Below, piece by piece: positions 9,773-18,609 of a stretch of 60,822 nucleotides of DNA (positions within the stretch are counted from its first letter, which is position 1; the number at the start of each line of letters is the position of its first letter). A model generated the notes under the pieces. That model was not told where the DNA came from. It was given only the letters and a program-made list of their open reading frames with translations, and searched no databases. Both the position numbers and the translations under genes were made by a program. The DNA is from Haloferax larsenii JCM 13917 (lineage in GTDB: Archaea; Halobacteriota; Halobacteria; Halobacteriales; Haloferacaceae). The stretch covers positions 240,313 through 301,134 of the forward strand of contig NZ_AOLI01000017.1 in assembly GCF_000336955.1 (NCBI RefSeq), in the 5' to 3' direction.

Positions 9773-12109
9773 ATGTCGAGAAATGAGTCAAAACCCGCCC
9801 TGATGTCCTCGTCCGCGTGTCGATACACGTTCGATCCGTCGATACAGACGGATGCGCACTTGCAAACGACGTGGGAGTGTCCCCACGAAGCCCACCCGGA
9901 AAGCGAGTTCTGTGTGTTCCACATGACTCGCGACGAACGCGCGTCGCTCGACGTGACCGCTGACGATATCGTCGATGAACTCCGGGCGAACCTTCAGTCG
10001 CCCGACACTCGTGTGAACGAGTACATCGGTGCTGACCTCCCGCACCTCTCACTCACGTACCAGGATATCAACGGTAAGACGAACCACGTCCTGAACTTCC
10101 AACACGCCGATATCGACGGTCTAGACCTGACGCATGGGAAGCTCGAACAAGGGCTGATTCTCCGCGAGGCGACTGTCGGGAAATTGAAACTCGAAGAAGC
10201 TGTGCTTACTGGCACAGTCGACGCCGAGCGGCTGACGGTCCGCGACGAAGTCAAAACCAACGAAGCGACCTTCGAGCAGGAAGCCCGGTTCGACGGCGCT
10301 GTCTTTCGTGGCGACGTGCGATGCGATGAGACGACGTTTCTGGCTGACACGAGTTTCGCGGAGACGACCTTCCACGGGGCCGCGTACTTTCGAAACGTCG
10401 AAACGAGCGGGACCAGCCACGTCCTCGACGACCACATCACGTTCGAGAACGCTACCTTCCGCGACGACGCGAGTTTCCGGCAGGCAACCTTCGACTACGT
10501 GACGTTCGAAGGAGCGCAGTTTACTGCGGGCTCCGACTTCGAACACGTCATCTTTGGCGGCGACGCTCGGTTCGACCGGGTCACGTTCCAGGAGATGGCA
10601 GACTTCGACGAAGCGCGGTTCGACGACGACGTGAGCTTTGCCGACGTCCGGTTCATGCAACTCGCCGAATTCCGCGGCGTCGAGTTCAACGGTGGGAGTC
10701 GAACCACCCACGACGACGTGACCTTCGAAGGGGCAGTTTTCGAAGGCGAGGCCGACTACAAACTGGCGCGCTTCCGCTTTTCGGATTTCAAGGATGCGGT
10801 GTTCAAAGGTTCGGTCAACTTCGACCGAGCGACCTTCACCGCGCGGACTGACTGCCACCGCTTGGTGGTCAGCGACGAACTCGACCTCTCGTTCGCGACG
10901 TTCCAAGGCGGTGCCAACTTCGACGAGAGTCGGTTCCGTGGGGACGTCGTCGCCGACGGGACGCAATTCGGTGGCGACGCCTCGTTCGACGACGTCGAAT
11001 TCGAGGCACGTGCACGGTTCGGCGAGGCACGATTCGACGAAGACGCGAGTTTCGAAACTGCAACGTTCCACGGGCCGGCCGAGTTCCGCGGCACCCTGTT
11101 CGAGGGTGAGATGCAACATCTCGGTGCGAACGCCTCCTTCAACGAGGCAGTCTTTCAGGACGTCGCCGAGTTCGAAGCGGCCAACTTCACGACTGCGTCG
11201 TTCTGGGAGACGACGTTCCACGACCAGGCTGACTTCCGCCGGTCGGTCTTCAGCGAGACAGCACGCTTCCGCGTTCACGGTGGCGACCGAGACACGTATC
11301 TCGACTTCACCGACGCGACGCTTTGCGGGGGCACGATTTCGCAGGTCGCTGGCGAAGCGACGCCGTACGACCTCACGCGAGCGACAGTTGGTGACCTCCA
11401 ACTCGAAGGCGACGGAAACGAGCACGAACTGCTCGACCACTTCCGGTTTTGCCTCACCGATTTCGATTGCTTCGACTTCAGCGACCACCACGGCTACCTC
11501 GAACGAAACGACTGGACCATCCACGACTTCGTGGGGAACGCTGCGACGGGCCAATTCGCCGTCGAGATGTCTCCCGAGATAATCGAGGAGACCTACCGGA
11601 AAGCACAGGATAGCGCCAACGCCGTGGGCGACACACCGGCGAGTCGGGAATTCGAGTTCAAACGCTACTACTACAATCGTCAGAAGAACTTCGACATCAT
11701 CATCAACGAGTACTCACTGAACGCCTGGGCACGCGGCAAAAAGGTCGCGAGCGTGGGACTCAACCTCTTGATGCAGGTGACGTGCGGCTATGGGAACCGC
11801 CTCCCTCGAATCGCTGCGTTCACCTTCCTCTTACCTGCGGCGTTCGGATTGGCCTACGCTGTTGGCGGGCCGTTCTTGACGCAAGCCGGGAGCGTCTTCG
11901 ACCCGAGCGCAGTGGACAAAACGTCGCTCGAAGTCCTCTTCGATAACGTCTACTACAGCTACATCAGCTTCAGTACGGTTGGCTACGGTGACATCAACCC
12001 TCTCGGTCCGGCAGCGCGCGTCCTCGCTGCCAGTCAAGGGATGCTGAACGGGTTGTTCTTCACCCTTCTCACGTTCACGCTGTTCAAGCGGGTACTTGGC
12101 GGGAACTAA
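9773..12109 (+). CDS. Pentapeptide-repeat protein with K+-channel pore domain
   Basis: This is a 778-residue fusion. An N-terminal segment (about 16-50) has a Cys/His cluster (C-RYTF, WECPHE, EFCVFH) that could bind zinc. Residues about 90-560 are an almost continuous A(D/N/T)F-type pentapeptide repeat series (ATFEQEARFDGAVF and many like it), predicted to form a right-handed quadrilateral beta-helix. After a helical linker, two membrane helices (about 675-695 and 745-770) bracket a pore loop with the selectivity filter STVGYGDINP, as in two-helix K+ channels. Inference: a gated channel whose large cytoplasmic domain is the repeat helix. It is monocistronic. Confidence 0.88.
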   Translation: MSRNESKPALMSSSACRYTFDPSIQTDAHLQTTWECPHEAHPESEFCVFHMTRDERASLDVTADDIVDELRANLQSPDTRVNEYIGADLPHLSLTYQDINGKTNHVLNFQHADIDGLDLTHGKLEQGLILREATVGKLKLEEAVLTGTVDAERLTVRDEVKTNEATFEQEARFDGAVFRGDVRCDETTFLADTSFAETTFHGAAYFRNVETSGTSHVLDDHITFENATFRDDASFRQATFDYVTFEGAQFTAGSDFEHVIFGGDARFDRVTFQEMADFDEARFDDDVSFADVRFMQLAEFRGVEFNGGSRTTHDDVTFEGAVFEGEADYKLARFRFSDFKDAVFKGSVNFDRATFTARTDCHRLVVSDELDLSFATFQGGANFDESRFRGDVVADGTQFGGDASFDDVEFEARARFGEARFDEDASFETATFHGPAEFRGTLFEGEMQHLGANASFNEAVFQDVAEFEAANFTTASFWETTFHDQADFRRSVFSETARFRVHGGDRDTYLDFTDATLCGGTISQVAGEATPYDLTRATVGDLQLEGDGNEHELLDHFRFCLTDFDCFDFSDHHGYLERNDWTIHDFVGNAATGQFAVEMSPEIIEETYRKAQDSANAVGDTPASREFEFKRYYYNRQKNFDIIINEYSLNAWARGKKVASVGLNLLMQVTCGYGNRLPRIAAFTFLLPAAFGLAYAVGGPFLTQAGSVFDPSAVDKTSLEVLFDNVYYSYISFSTVGYGDINPLGPAARVLAASQGMLNGLFFTLLTFTLFKRVLGGN

Positions 12110-12115
12110 GCGTCG

Positions 12116-12160
12116 GGATTCGACCGATTGAAGCCCGGGATTCGACATCCGGGATTTTCA
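12116..12160 (+). terminator. Possible terminator after the channel gene
   Basis: A short inverted repeat CCCGG / CCGGG with a 10-base loop is followed by ATTTTC, a few bases after the channel gene stop. The stem is short and the T tract weak, so this is only suggestive. Confidence 0.25.
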
Positions 12161-12578
12161 CTGAAGACGACCACTCCACTAGTAGTGAGCTGTTGGTCTT
12201 GTGCCGAGTCCGCAAAGTGATAGCTGACTGGCGAGTCGTCGATAGTCGATACTGGTGTCTAGTGAAGTTGTGATAGGTGGACAAGTCACCCTGGAGAACA
12301 GACTGATGGGGCTGTCATACTGCTTATTAATGGGGCTAACGGCACTGATGAGAATAACATATCAAAACATGGTAATTGATAGTGGTGATTAGTTAGAATA
12401 TTGATTGTACCTATCATTACTGCTGTACTCTTGTTCGCCTTCATAAGTCGTGGATGCGAAGACGTTGCGAGTATTCGAGTTTGTCCGCGCGGGGTGTTCG
12501 CTAAACACCACCTTGACTGTCGCATCCAGTGACTCGTGGGACAGGGCGAAAAACTAGTCAGCGAGTGAACCTAGTCCA
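12161..12578. other. Intergenic region between channel gene and effector array
   Basis: This stretch of about 420 bases separates two convergent transcription units. A minus-strand frame at 12286-12525 is open for 79 codons but has a composition unlike the acidic proteins around it (many Ser, Pro and Cys), so I do not call it a gene. I see no repeat, tRNA or IS end in it. Confidence 0.4.
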
Positions 12579-13559
12579 CTACACCAAATCTCGAACTTTT
12601 CCGAGTAAGCTCTGTTCTTCTGGGTCGTGATACTCCGGATAGATATCCATGAGCTTGTAGGCGGCCGTCGATTCGAACCGCCCCGTTCCCAGCACGCGGA
12701 ACGGTTCCGGTGGTTCGGCACCCATCCGAACGAAGCAATCTCGCACTTGGCACTTCAGGTGATGGTCGAGGAACTCGCGGAACTCGTCGAGTGGTCCCGG
12801 TTCGACTGGTGGAAGTTCGATGTGCGTGTCTGGCTCGCGCTCGAACGGTGATTCGTCCGGCTCGGTCACGACGTATTCGTCACCGTCGACGTACGAGGTG
12901 TACAGCGACGAGACTGCATCGACGTACACACCGACCATGGGGTCTGCTTCCGCCTCGGAAGCGAGGTCGGCAAGGTCGCTCCCGAACGACTCCCAATCGG
13001 TGAGCGCTTCTGTCGAGAGCGAACTCACAGCCTGCTCGTTGAGCGCGTCCTCGTCGAGGTTGATGCCGTGGGAGGCTGCGAGGTTGACGGCTGCGTCTTC
13101 CAGTTCGGTTTCGGTGGGGTCCACACCGAGATAGACGTCTTGGCGGTACAACACGCTATTCGGGCCGGGTGCACCAGCGGGGATGTCGATAGCGCGGGGC
13201 GTCTCGTCGTGATAGCTGCGCATCTGCTGGTACAGGTCGCCGAACAGCGATTCGAACTCCGCATCAGAGAGTTCCTGGATAGCGAGTCTGACAGCGTTGA
13301 TTCGGACCGGGTTGTCCGGAGGCGAGACCGTTTCGTACCCACGGGTTGCGTACACGTAGTATCGTGCAAACGCCCGAGCCTGTTCGACGTGCTCGTTGCC
13401 TTCTCGTGTCCGTTTGGCTGCCTTGTCTGGGTAGCCGTCTTGTTCGTGATACTTGATCTCGCCGTTGAATTGTATTTCAATCCAATGTTCAACGCCGTTA
13501 TTGTCGTCCACGTAGAGACCTACTCGCTCGTCGTTTTCACCAGTGATGTTTGCTTCCAT
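12579..13559 (-). CDS. Effector-partner family protein 1 (distal cassette)
   Basis: This is a 326-residue member of the six-copy paralogous family in this window. The N-terminal part follows the family pattern (MEANITGENDERVGLYVDDN, then HEQDGYPD, then ARAFARYYVYATRGYET). The central part is variable, followed by VDAVSSLY. The C-terminal signature is CQVRDCFVRMGAEPPEPF followed by a Tyr-rich tail. It has no signal peptide and no membrane helix, and is strongly acidic. It lies 6 bases after the tip gene 14216-13566, so the two form a pair. It resembles the 14249 and 15827 proteins more than the 17695 and 29748 ones. Candidate roles are an immunity protein or a loading chaperone; neither is proven. 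Confidence 0.8.
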   Translation of the reverse strand: MEANITGENDERVGLYVDDNNGVEHWIEIQFNGEIKYHEQDGYPDKAAKRTREGNEHVEQARAFARYYVYATRGYETVSPPDNPVRINAVRLAIQELSDAEFESLFGDLYQQMRSYHDETPRAIDIPAGAPGPNSVLYRQDVYLGVDPTETELEDAAVNLAASHGINLDEDALNEQAVSSLSTEALTDWESFGSDLADLASEAEADPMVGVYVDAVSSLYTSYVDGDEYVVTEPDESPFEREPDTHIELPPVEPGPLDEFREFLDHHLKCQVRDCFVRMGAEPPEPFRVLGTGRFESTAAYKLMDIYPEYHDPEEQSLLGKVRDLV

Positions 13560-13565
13560 ATTTTA

Positions 13566-14216
13566 TCACTTCCCGAGTTCATCAGCCTGCGAGTTTCCTG
13601 TTCCAATATCTGAACTATTGAACACAGCGTTCAGTTTCTCGTCGATGAGTTCCTCGATGTACTCTTTGGCCGCACCCATTTTCTCCGAGACGACCTCAGA
13701 GCCTTTGTCGTAGGCTTTGCCGGTGAGCGACTTGGTGACGTCGCCAGCAACTCCTTTGGCCATCTCTTGGCCAACAACAGCGCCACCGATTGTGCCGATA
13801 CCGGGCATGAACGCTGAGCCTGCGACGGCTCCGAGTAGTCCACCAACGGTGCCGACTGTCCCTTGTACCGCCGCCTTTCCGACGGCCGACGCTGTCGATT
13901 CGCTACTGTTGACAGTCTCTTCGACAGTGGTCAGTCGCTCGTTGATCTGTTCGACTTCTTTGGCTAACACCTCTGGGTCAGACGATATCTTGTCTTCATC
14001 GTCCTTCGAGCCGCCGAAGTTGAGTGGGCCGACATCGTAGCCGAACCAGTTTCCGTCACTGTTTGTGGCCGCTCGCTGAACGTGGACATCTGACTGCTGC
14101 ATCCGATGGACACCAATCTTCCCGCCACGCATCACGCGCTGGGCAGTCTCCTCGGCTTCTCGCTCCAGCCGGGGGTCCGGGTCAATCTCTAATTCACCAC
14201 CCTGAAAAACAGTCAC
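13566..14216 (-). CDS. 5'-truncated eCIS effector tip, cassette 1
   Basis: This 216-residue protein starts with GTG. It keeps only the end of the DUF4157 region, joining at GELEIDPDPRLEREAEE (about residue 237 of the complete protein) and reading through GKIGVHRMQQSDVHVQR. The HELAH motif is missing. The C-terminal tip has a long Gly/Ala-rich hydrophobic stretch (about residues 100-155, including VGGLLGAVAGSAFMPGIG) with glycine-zipper spacing, then an amphipathic acidic tail. This suggests a membrane-active or pore-forming tip (inference). It is followed by partner 13559-12579. Lacking the loading region, it is probably a silent or donor cassette. Confidence 0.72.
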   Translation of the reverse strand: MTVFQGGELEIDPDPRLEREAEETAQRVMRGGKIGVHRMQQSDVHVQRAATNSDGNWFGYDVGPLNFGGSKDDEDKISSDPEVLAKEVEQINERLTTVEETVNSSESTASAVGKAAVQGTVGTVGGLLGAVAGSAFMPGIGTIGGAVVGQEMAKGVAGDVTKSLTGKAYDKGSEVVSEKMGAAKEYIEELIDEKLNAVFNSSDIGTGNSQADELGK

Positions 14217-14248
14217 TGACTTCGACTCACCTCAGGACGACTGTTGAG

Positions 14249-15232
14249 TCACTGGGTGCTCTGTGCCTGTGGTTCGAGTGCGGACCAGTCGATGTCTGCA
14301 TATGGGTCGTGATAGGGTTGCAGACCGTCGTAGTGCTGCTGAATCATCGTTGAGATATCTGCTCCAGGGCCTTGGACTTGGAACGGGGCCGGTGGCGTAA
14401 CACCCATCTCGACCAATTGGTCGCGGACTTGACAGTGGAGATGGTGGACCACATACGACTGGAACTCGTCTAACGACTCTGGGTTGTAGGGGATAATTTC
14501 GAGAGTCGCATCTGGGTCACGGTCCAGTTGGCATGGCTCATTTTCTTCCCGGTGTTGGTCGGTACCGACTCGCCACTGAACGTGAACCCCAGACACTGCT
14601 TCGACCCAATCCGAGGGGTCGGTGGCTGCACTTACACCGTGGTCGGCAGCGATACGGTCGAGGTCCTCAAAGATACCTGCCGCACCCGACTCTGCATCGG
14701 CTGACAGCCTCGCTACGTCTTCGAGGTATGCGTCGAGAGAGTCCTCGGACGTGGCATCGATGAGGTCGTCTAAGATACCCTCGTCGAGGCCGAGATACAG
14801 CTCTTTGGCGTAGAGCATGAAGGCGTCGTCGTCCTGCAACGCTTCGTGAACGTCGACAACTGGCTCTTGCTCGGTATATTCGCTTTTGAGCTGTTGATAG
14901 AGGTCACCGAAATGCGCCTCGAATGCGTCTGTCGGAAGCGCACCGACGACTAAGGCTGCGAGCGCCAGTCGATCTGGGTTCCGGTGGTTCAGGGGGTCGA
15001 ACGTGTCGTAGCCCTGTTTACGGTACACGTAGTACCGCGCGTAGTTCGCCGCCTGCTGAATGTAGATTTTCTCTGCGTCAGTGCGGTGGTCTGGGTCGTC
15101 GGGGTAGCCGTCCTGCGAGTGTCCTTGGATTTCCCCATCAAATCCAACTGCAACTGTGTGTTGCGACCCCTTATTGTCTCTGACGCGTACTCCTACCCCC
15201 TGGTCGTCTTCATCAATAATCTTAGCTTTCAT
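14249..15232 (-). CDS. Effector-partner family protein 2
   Basis: This is a 327-residue paralogue: MKAKIIDEDDQGVGVRVRDN at the N-terminus, HSQDGYPDD, NYARYYVYRKQGYDT, then FGDLYQQLKSEYTEQ as in partner 1. The centre is variable, and it ends with AVSGVHVQW and the signature CQVRDQLVEMGVTPPAPFQV. Its start overlaps the stop of the upstream tip gene by 4 bases, so translation is probably coupled. It is soluble and acidic, with no catalytic motif that I can recognise. A constant scaffold with a variable middle fits a protein that recognises its own adjacent tip. Confidence 0.8.
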   Translation of the reverse strand: MKAKIIDEDDQGVGVRVRDNKGSQHTVAVGFDGEIQGHSQDGYPDDPDHRTDAEKIYIQQAANYARYYVYRKQGYDTFDPLNHRNPDRLALAALVVGALPTDAFEAHFGDLYQQLKSEYTEQEPVVDVHEALQDDDAFMLYAKELYLGLDEGILDDLIDATSEDSLDAYLEDVARLSADAESGAAGIFEDLDRIAADHGVSAATDPSDWVEAVSGVHVQWRVGTDQHREENEPCQLDRDPDATLEIIPYNPESLDEFQSYVVHHLHCQVRDQLVEMGVTPPAPFQVQGPGADISTMIQQHYDGLQPYHDPYADIDWSALEPQAQSTQ

Positions 15233-15771
15233 ATCTCTCCTCCATCAGCGTCAAACCGAGTACTACCAGTCTGCTCTTCACCAGATTGGAGACTCGTTTT
15301 GAGGTTGTTGAGTAGCGTTTCATTGCTCGCCAGTTGCTTCGCGAGTTTTGGATCGCCAGCAATCCGTCTGGCGAAATTCTCGCTTGCAGCGAGCGACTTC
15401 CCAACTTTCTCGACGATTTCATTCGGGACCGCTTGCTTAGAGTCTCCGATTCCAGCAGCCACAGTATCGCCGAGAATTGGACTTAAGGTTGCTGCAGCCA
15501 CCCCAAGAGGGCCGCCACCCATTGCGAACGCACCGAGGGCCAAGCCCCCACCAACGGTCCCTTTCGAGAGCGTCTTCTGGCCACTTTCTGAGAAGGGGTT
15601 CATCTTGTTGCCCATGTTCCCGAGCTTTGCCTTGAATTTCCCCAGAGTCGACAGCTCTTGGTCTTGCGAGCCGGGGATATCCAGTTGCACATCGTTCGGG
15701 TCGACATCACTGTAGGCGTCGTCCACCGCCTGCCGAAATTGATGAATATCCAGCCTTCCACCGCAGGCCAC
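15229..15771 (-). CDS. Orphan eCIS effector tip without DUF4157, cassette 2
   Basis: The protein has 180 residues from a GTG start (MACGGRLDIHQFRQAVDDAY). The frame stays open for 12 codons upstream of the GTG before a TGA, and none of that encodes DUF4157. Residues about 75-115 are Gly/Ala-rich and hydrophobic (GGGLALGAFAMGGGPLGVAA), like the tips of cassettes 1 and 3. The rest is helical and charged. Its place between two partner genes and its 4-base overlap with partner 2 mark it as the tip of that pair. It probably cannot be loaded into the injection apparatus unless joined to a DUF4157 module. Confidence 0.68.
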   Translation of the reverse strand: MACGGRLDIHQFRQAVDDAYSDVDPNDVQLDIPGSQDQELSTLGKFKAKLGNMGNKMNPFSESGQKTLSKGTVGGGLALGAFAMGGGPLGVAAATLSPILGDTVAAGIGDSKQAVPNEIVEKVGKSLAASENFARRIAGDPKLAKQLASNETLLNNLKTSLQSGEEQTGSTRFDADGGEI

Positions 15772-15826
15772 GTACCTTTCCGATTCTTGCTTGGGACACG
15801 GACGGGGTCACACGAGTCGAACTAGT

Positions 15827-16879
15827 TCAGGTTGAGGGGTTCGACTCGATGAGCCCATCCTCGTGCCACTGGTCGAGATCGATGGCGTCGGAGGTGAGGT
15901 CGTGGAGGGGTGGATAGAAATCTAACTGCTTGTACCGAATCGCATAGTGGTAGAGACCCGGGCCGACGACACGGAACTCGTGTGGCGGTTCGATCCCCAT
16001 CCCGACGAAACAATCCCGGACTTGGCACTGTAGGTGATAGCACAGGAAGTCTTTGAACTCCTGAACTGCGCCCGAGTTATCGAGTGCACCCGTGTCGAAT
16101 GGTGGGAGTTGCACCAGTGCATCTGGTTCGCGGTCGTATGGAATCGCTCCCTCTTGGCGGCGCTCTTCGACGCGTTTGTTGATGAGACCAACCTCGTCTT
16201 CCCAGCGAACGTGAACACCAGAGACGGCATCGATTTCGACGATATCGGTGATGTCGAGGTCTCGATCCGCTGCTTTTTGCGTCAGGCGCTGGACTGTCTT
16301 CCCGGTGAGCGATTTTTCTCCCCCGTCAGCACCAAGGACGTTTTGAACTCGCTCCAGTGTCCCTTCGTCTTGTTCGAGTGCTGCTTCGGTGAGCAACTCA
16401 CTCAGGTCTGCAGCTTTTTCGTCGAGGCGGTCCTGATCGATATCGAGGTAGATGCCGAGTTCGTACTGGAAGTAATCATCCTCGTCAATGCTTTCTGGGA
16501 GTGAAACAGGCCGAGTGACTGAGTCGTCGTAGTGACTTCGGTGCTGGCGACAGTATGCACCGAACAGGTCGAGAAAGTCGTCGTTAGAGAGGGCCGAGAG
16601 CGCATGCCGAGCGGCGTTGATTCGGTCTGGGTTTTCGTCCTGTGTGATGGTGTCGTATCCACGCTCACGGGCGACGTAGAAGCGAGCGTAGTTCCGCGCC
16701 TGCATCACGTTTTGGCCTTCCCATGGCTCACGCTTCGAGGAATCGTCTGGATAGCCGTCTTGCTGGTGTCCAGTTATTTCACCATCACTCGACACCTCGA
16801 TTAAGTGCTCCACGTCATTGTTGTCGATGACGCTGAGTCCGACGATACCATCTCCTTCTCCAGTAATTAGTGCATCCAT
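15827..16879 (-). CDS. Effector-partner family protein 3
   Basis: At 350 residues this is the longest compact member of the family. It has MDALITGEGDGIVGLSVIDN, HQQDGYPDD, NYARFYVARERGYDT, FGAYCRQHRSHYDDS, an enlarged middle (about residues 165-235), AVSGVHVRW, and the signature CQVRDCFVGMGIEPPHEF followed by a Tyr-rich tail. It starts 2 bases after the stop of tip cassette 3. The enlarged middle coincides with a different tip, which fits specificity residing there (inference). There is no membrane segment or signal peptide. Confidence 0.8.
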   Translation of the reverse strand: MDALITGEGDGIVGLSVIDNNDVEHLIEVSSDGEITGHQQDGYPDDSSKREPWEGQNVMQARNYARFYVARERGYDTITQDENPDRINAARHALSALSNDDFLDLFGAYCRQHRSHYDDSVTRPVSLPESIDEDDYFQYELGIYLDIDQDRLDEKAADLSELLTEAALEQDEGTLERVQNVLGADGGEKSLTGKTVQRLTQKAADRDLDITDIVEIDAVSGVHVRWEDEVGLINKRVEERRQEGAIPYDREPDALVQLPPFDTGALDNSGAVQEFKDFLCYHLQCQVRDCFVGMGIEPPHEFRVVGPGLYHYAIRYKQLDFYPPLHDLTSDAIDLDQWHEDGLIESNPST

Positions 16880-16881
16880 AG

Positions 16882-17694
16882 TTAGCGACCACCTCTGTTC
16901 TGTGCTTTCCCTTCGAGATCCGACCCAGTATCGTCACTACTGAAGATACTGATGTTGGATAGACGTTCTTTGATGCTTCCGTAGCCGTCCTGAATCTGTT
17001 CACCGAGCGCAGTGAAGCGGTCTTTCGCTGCTTTCGCACCCTGCTTTGCGCCCTGGATTGCGTCGTCACCGTAAGCACGCCCGAGGTTTTCCAAGCCGTG
17101 GACGCCTAGACCGACCCCGCCGGCGATGAGTGCAGCCGTTCCGAGGCTTACGCCGCCGGCTGCCGCACTTCCACCAGCTACGAGGCTCGTTGCAACTGTC
17201 CCGGCACTCGTTTTCGCAGCGTCTGTGACACCTGCAACTAGACTCTCAGTGGCGGCTTCGCCCCCAGTCATATCCGAAATCGCGTTCTGGACGCTGCTGA
17301 CTTTCGTTTCCAGTTCACTCACACGATTGGCTAAGCTCTCGACTGTCGGACTCGCATTCGCGTTCTGAACTTGTTCGAGTTTTTCGGCGTCTGGCATCCG
17401 CTGAACGTGGACATCTGACTGCTGCATCCGATGAACGCCGATTTTACCGCCGCGCATCACGCGCTGGGCGGTCTCCTCGGCCTCACGCTCTAAGCGTGGG
17501 TCCGGGTCAATCTCTAACTCACCCTTCTGCGGGAGCATCGACACCGCTCCGCCAGTCTGTTGGCGAACGTGCGCCAACTCGTGGGCGAGCACGTGCTGTC
17601 CCTCCGCCGAACTCGGGTCGTACTCGCCGTGGTTGAACGCGATGTGATTTCCAACCGTGAACGCCCGGGCGTTGATGTCCTCAGACTCTGACAC
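16882..17694 (-). CDS. 5'-truncated DUF4157 effector, cassette 3
   Basis: The 270-residue protein starts at a GTG immediately after the stop of the upstream partner gene. It enters the DUF4157 region at EDINARAFTVGNH, equal to residue 184 of the complete protein, so HELAHVRQQTGG is kept but the first 183 residues are lost. After VHVQRM the tip diverges: a helical segment, then a Gly/Ala-rich double hydrophobic stretch (GTVATSLVAGGSAAAGGVSL and onward), then a charged tail. DNA of the retained part is almost identical to the complete gene. It is probably a donor cassette or a remnant of recombination. Partner 3 follows. Confidence 0.8.
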   Translation of the reverse strand: MSESEDINARAFTVGNHIAFNHGEYDPSSAEGQHVLAHELAHVRQQTGGAVSMLPQKGELEIDPDPRLEREAEETAQRVMRGGKIGVHRMQQSDVHVQRMPDAEKLEQVQNANASPTVESLANRVSELETKVSSVQNAISDMTGGEAATESLVAGVTDAAKTSAGTVATSLVAGGSAAAGGVSLGTAALIAGGVGLGVHGLENLGRAYGDDAIQGAKQGAKAAKDRFTALGEQIQDGYGSIKERLSNISIFSSDDTGSDLEGKAQNRGGR

Positions 17695-18609
17695 TCATAC
17701 TGTCCCCGGGTCCCAAGAGGTAATTTCGGCCTCACTCGACCAGTACTCCTCGTACAGTGAGCAGAACTTCTGACATTGGAACCCTTTGTAGGTTCCCCAG
17801 CCCTGCGCACGGAAGGCGACGGGGGGTTTCACGCCCATCAGCAAGAAGCGATCTCGGATTTGGTAGGCAAGGTTCGAGACGACGTACTGGTGGAACGAGT
17901 CAACCGACGCCGGATCGAATGCCATCAATTCGACCCGTACGTCTGGGTCACGGTCAAGTGGTTGGTCGCCGTGGTACACCTGTTCTGAACCCTGTCCGTC
18001 GTTGTGGAGGATGTGCATCTCAGAGACGGCCTCAACCTCAAAGGTAAGGTCATTCATCCCGTCAGGTTCGATATCTCGAATTCCGTCAGTCACCGGTGAA
18101 TCTGGTTCACCCTCAAACCGTGCGAGATACTGGTCGAGGACCGGTGGCTCGAACTCGGTTGGGTCGGGCGTGAGGTATACGTCTTTCTGGTAGATGATGG
18201 CGTCGTCCGGGTCGGCATTGGGGAACGGCAGGTTAACCGACGATCCATCGTAGTGGTCGTGAAGTTGGTCTTCGAGGTCACCGAAGTACTCGTCAAACTC
18301 TGCTTCTGATAGCATCGTGATGCCGAGTAGCCCCGCTAGCAGTCGGTCGGGATTTTCTGTTGGTGGTACCGTATCGTAGCCACGTTCCCGGTAGACGTGC
18401 CAGCGGGCAAATCGGCGCGCTTGGTCAACGCGTTCACACTCTTCGCGTGTTCGGAGTGCCGGATTATCAGCGTACGATTCAGATTGATGGTGGTAGATTT
18501 CACCATCAAATTTCATCTCAATCAGATGTTCAGATTCAGTGTTATCGATTACACTCAATCCGACTGCAACTTCATCTTCGCCAGTTATTGTTGCCTTCAT
18601 ATTATTCAC
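17695..18609 (-). CDS. Effector-partner family protein 4
   Basis: This 304-residue family member is paired with the complete effector 20143-18602, whose stop its start overlaps by 8 bases. It shares with the 29748 protein features absent from the others: RRFARWHVYRERGYDT, LPFPNADPDDAIIYQKDVYL and the end TSWDPGTV. The C-terminal signature is changed to YQIRDRFLLMGVKPPVAF, so the Cys before QVRD is not conserved here. The two partners next to complete effectors therefore form their own subtype. It is soluble and acidic, of unknown fold. Confidence 0.82.
   Translation of the reverse strand: MNNMKATITGEDEVAVGLSVIDNTESEHLIEMKFDGEIYHHQSESYADNPALRTREECERVDQARRFARWHVYRERGYDTVPPTENPDRLLAGLLGITMLSEAEFDEYFGDLEDQLHDHYDGSSVNLPFPNADPDDAIIYQKDVYLTPDPTEFEPPVLDQYLARFEGEPDSPVTDGIRDIEPDGMNDLTFEVEAVSEMHILHNDGQGSEQVYHGDQPLDRDPDVRVELMAFDPASVDSFHQYVVSNLAYQIRDRFLLMGVKPPVAFRAQGWGTYKGFQCQKFCSLYEEYWSSEAEITSWDPGTV

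Noticed and set aside
10121-11554. A 477-codon minus-strand frame with Val/Glu-rich text opposite the pentapeptide-repeat gene
   Set aside because: It is the mirror of a regular repeat (GAC-TTC type codons), so openness and repetitiveness come from the real gene.
12286-12525. Minus-strand 79-codon frame in the gap after the channel gene
   Set aside because: Composition is Ser/Pro/Cys-rich and not halophilic; no motif and no promoter at a fitting distance.
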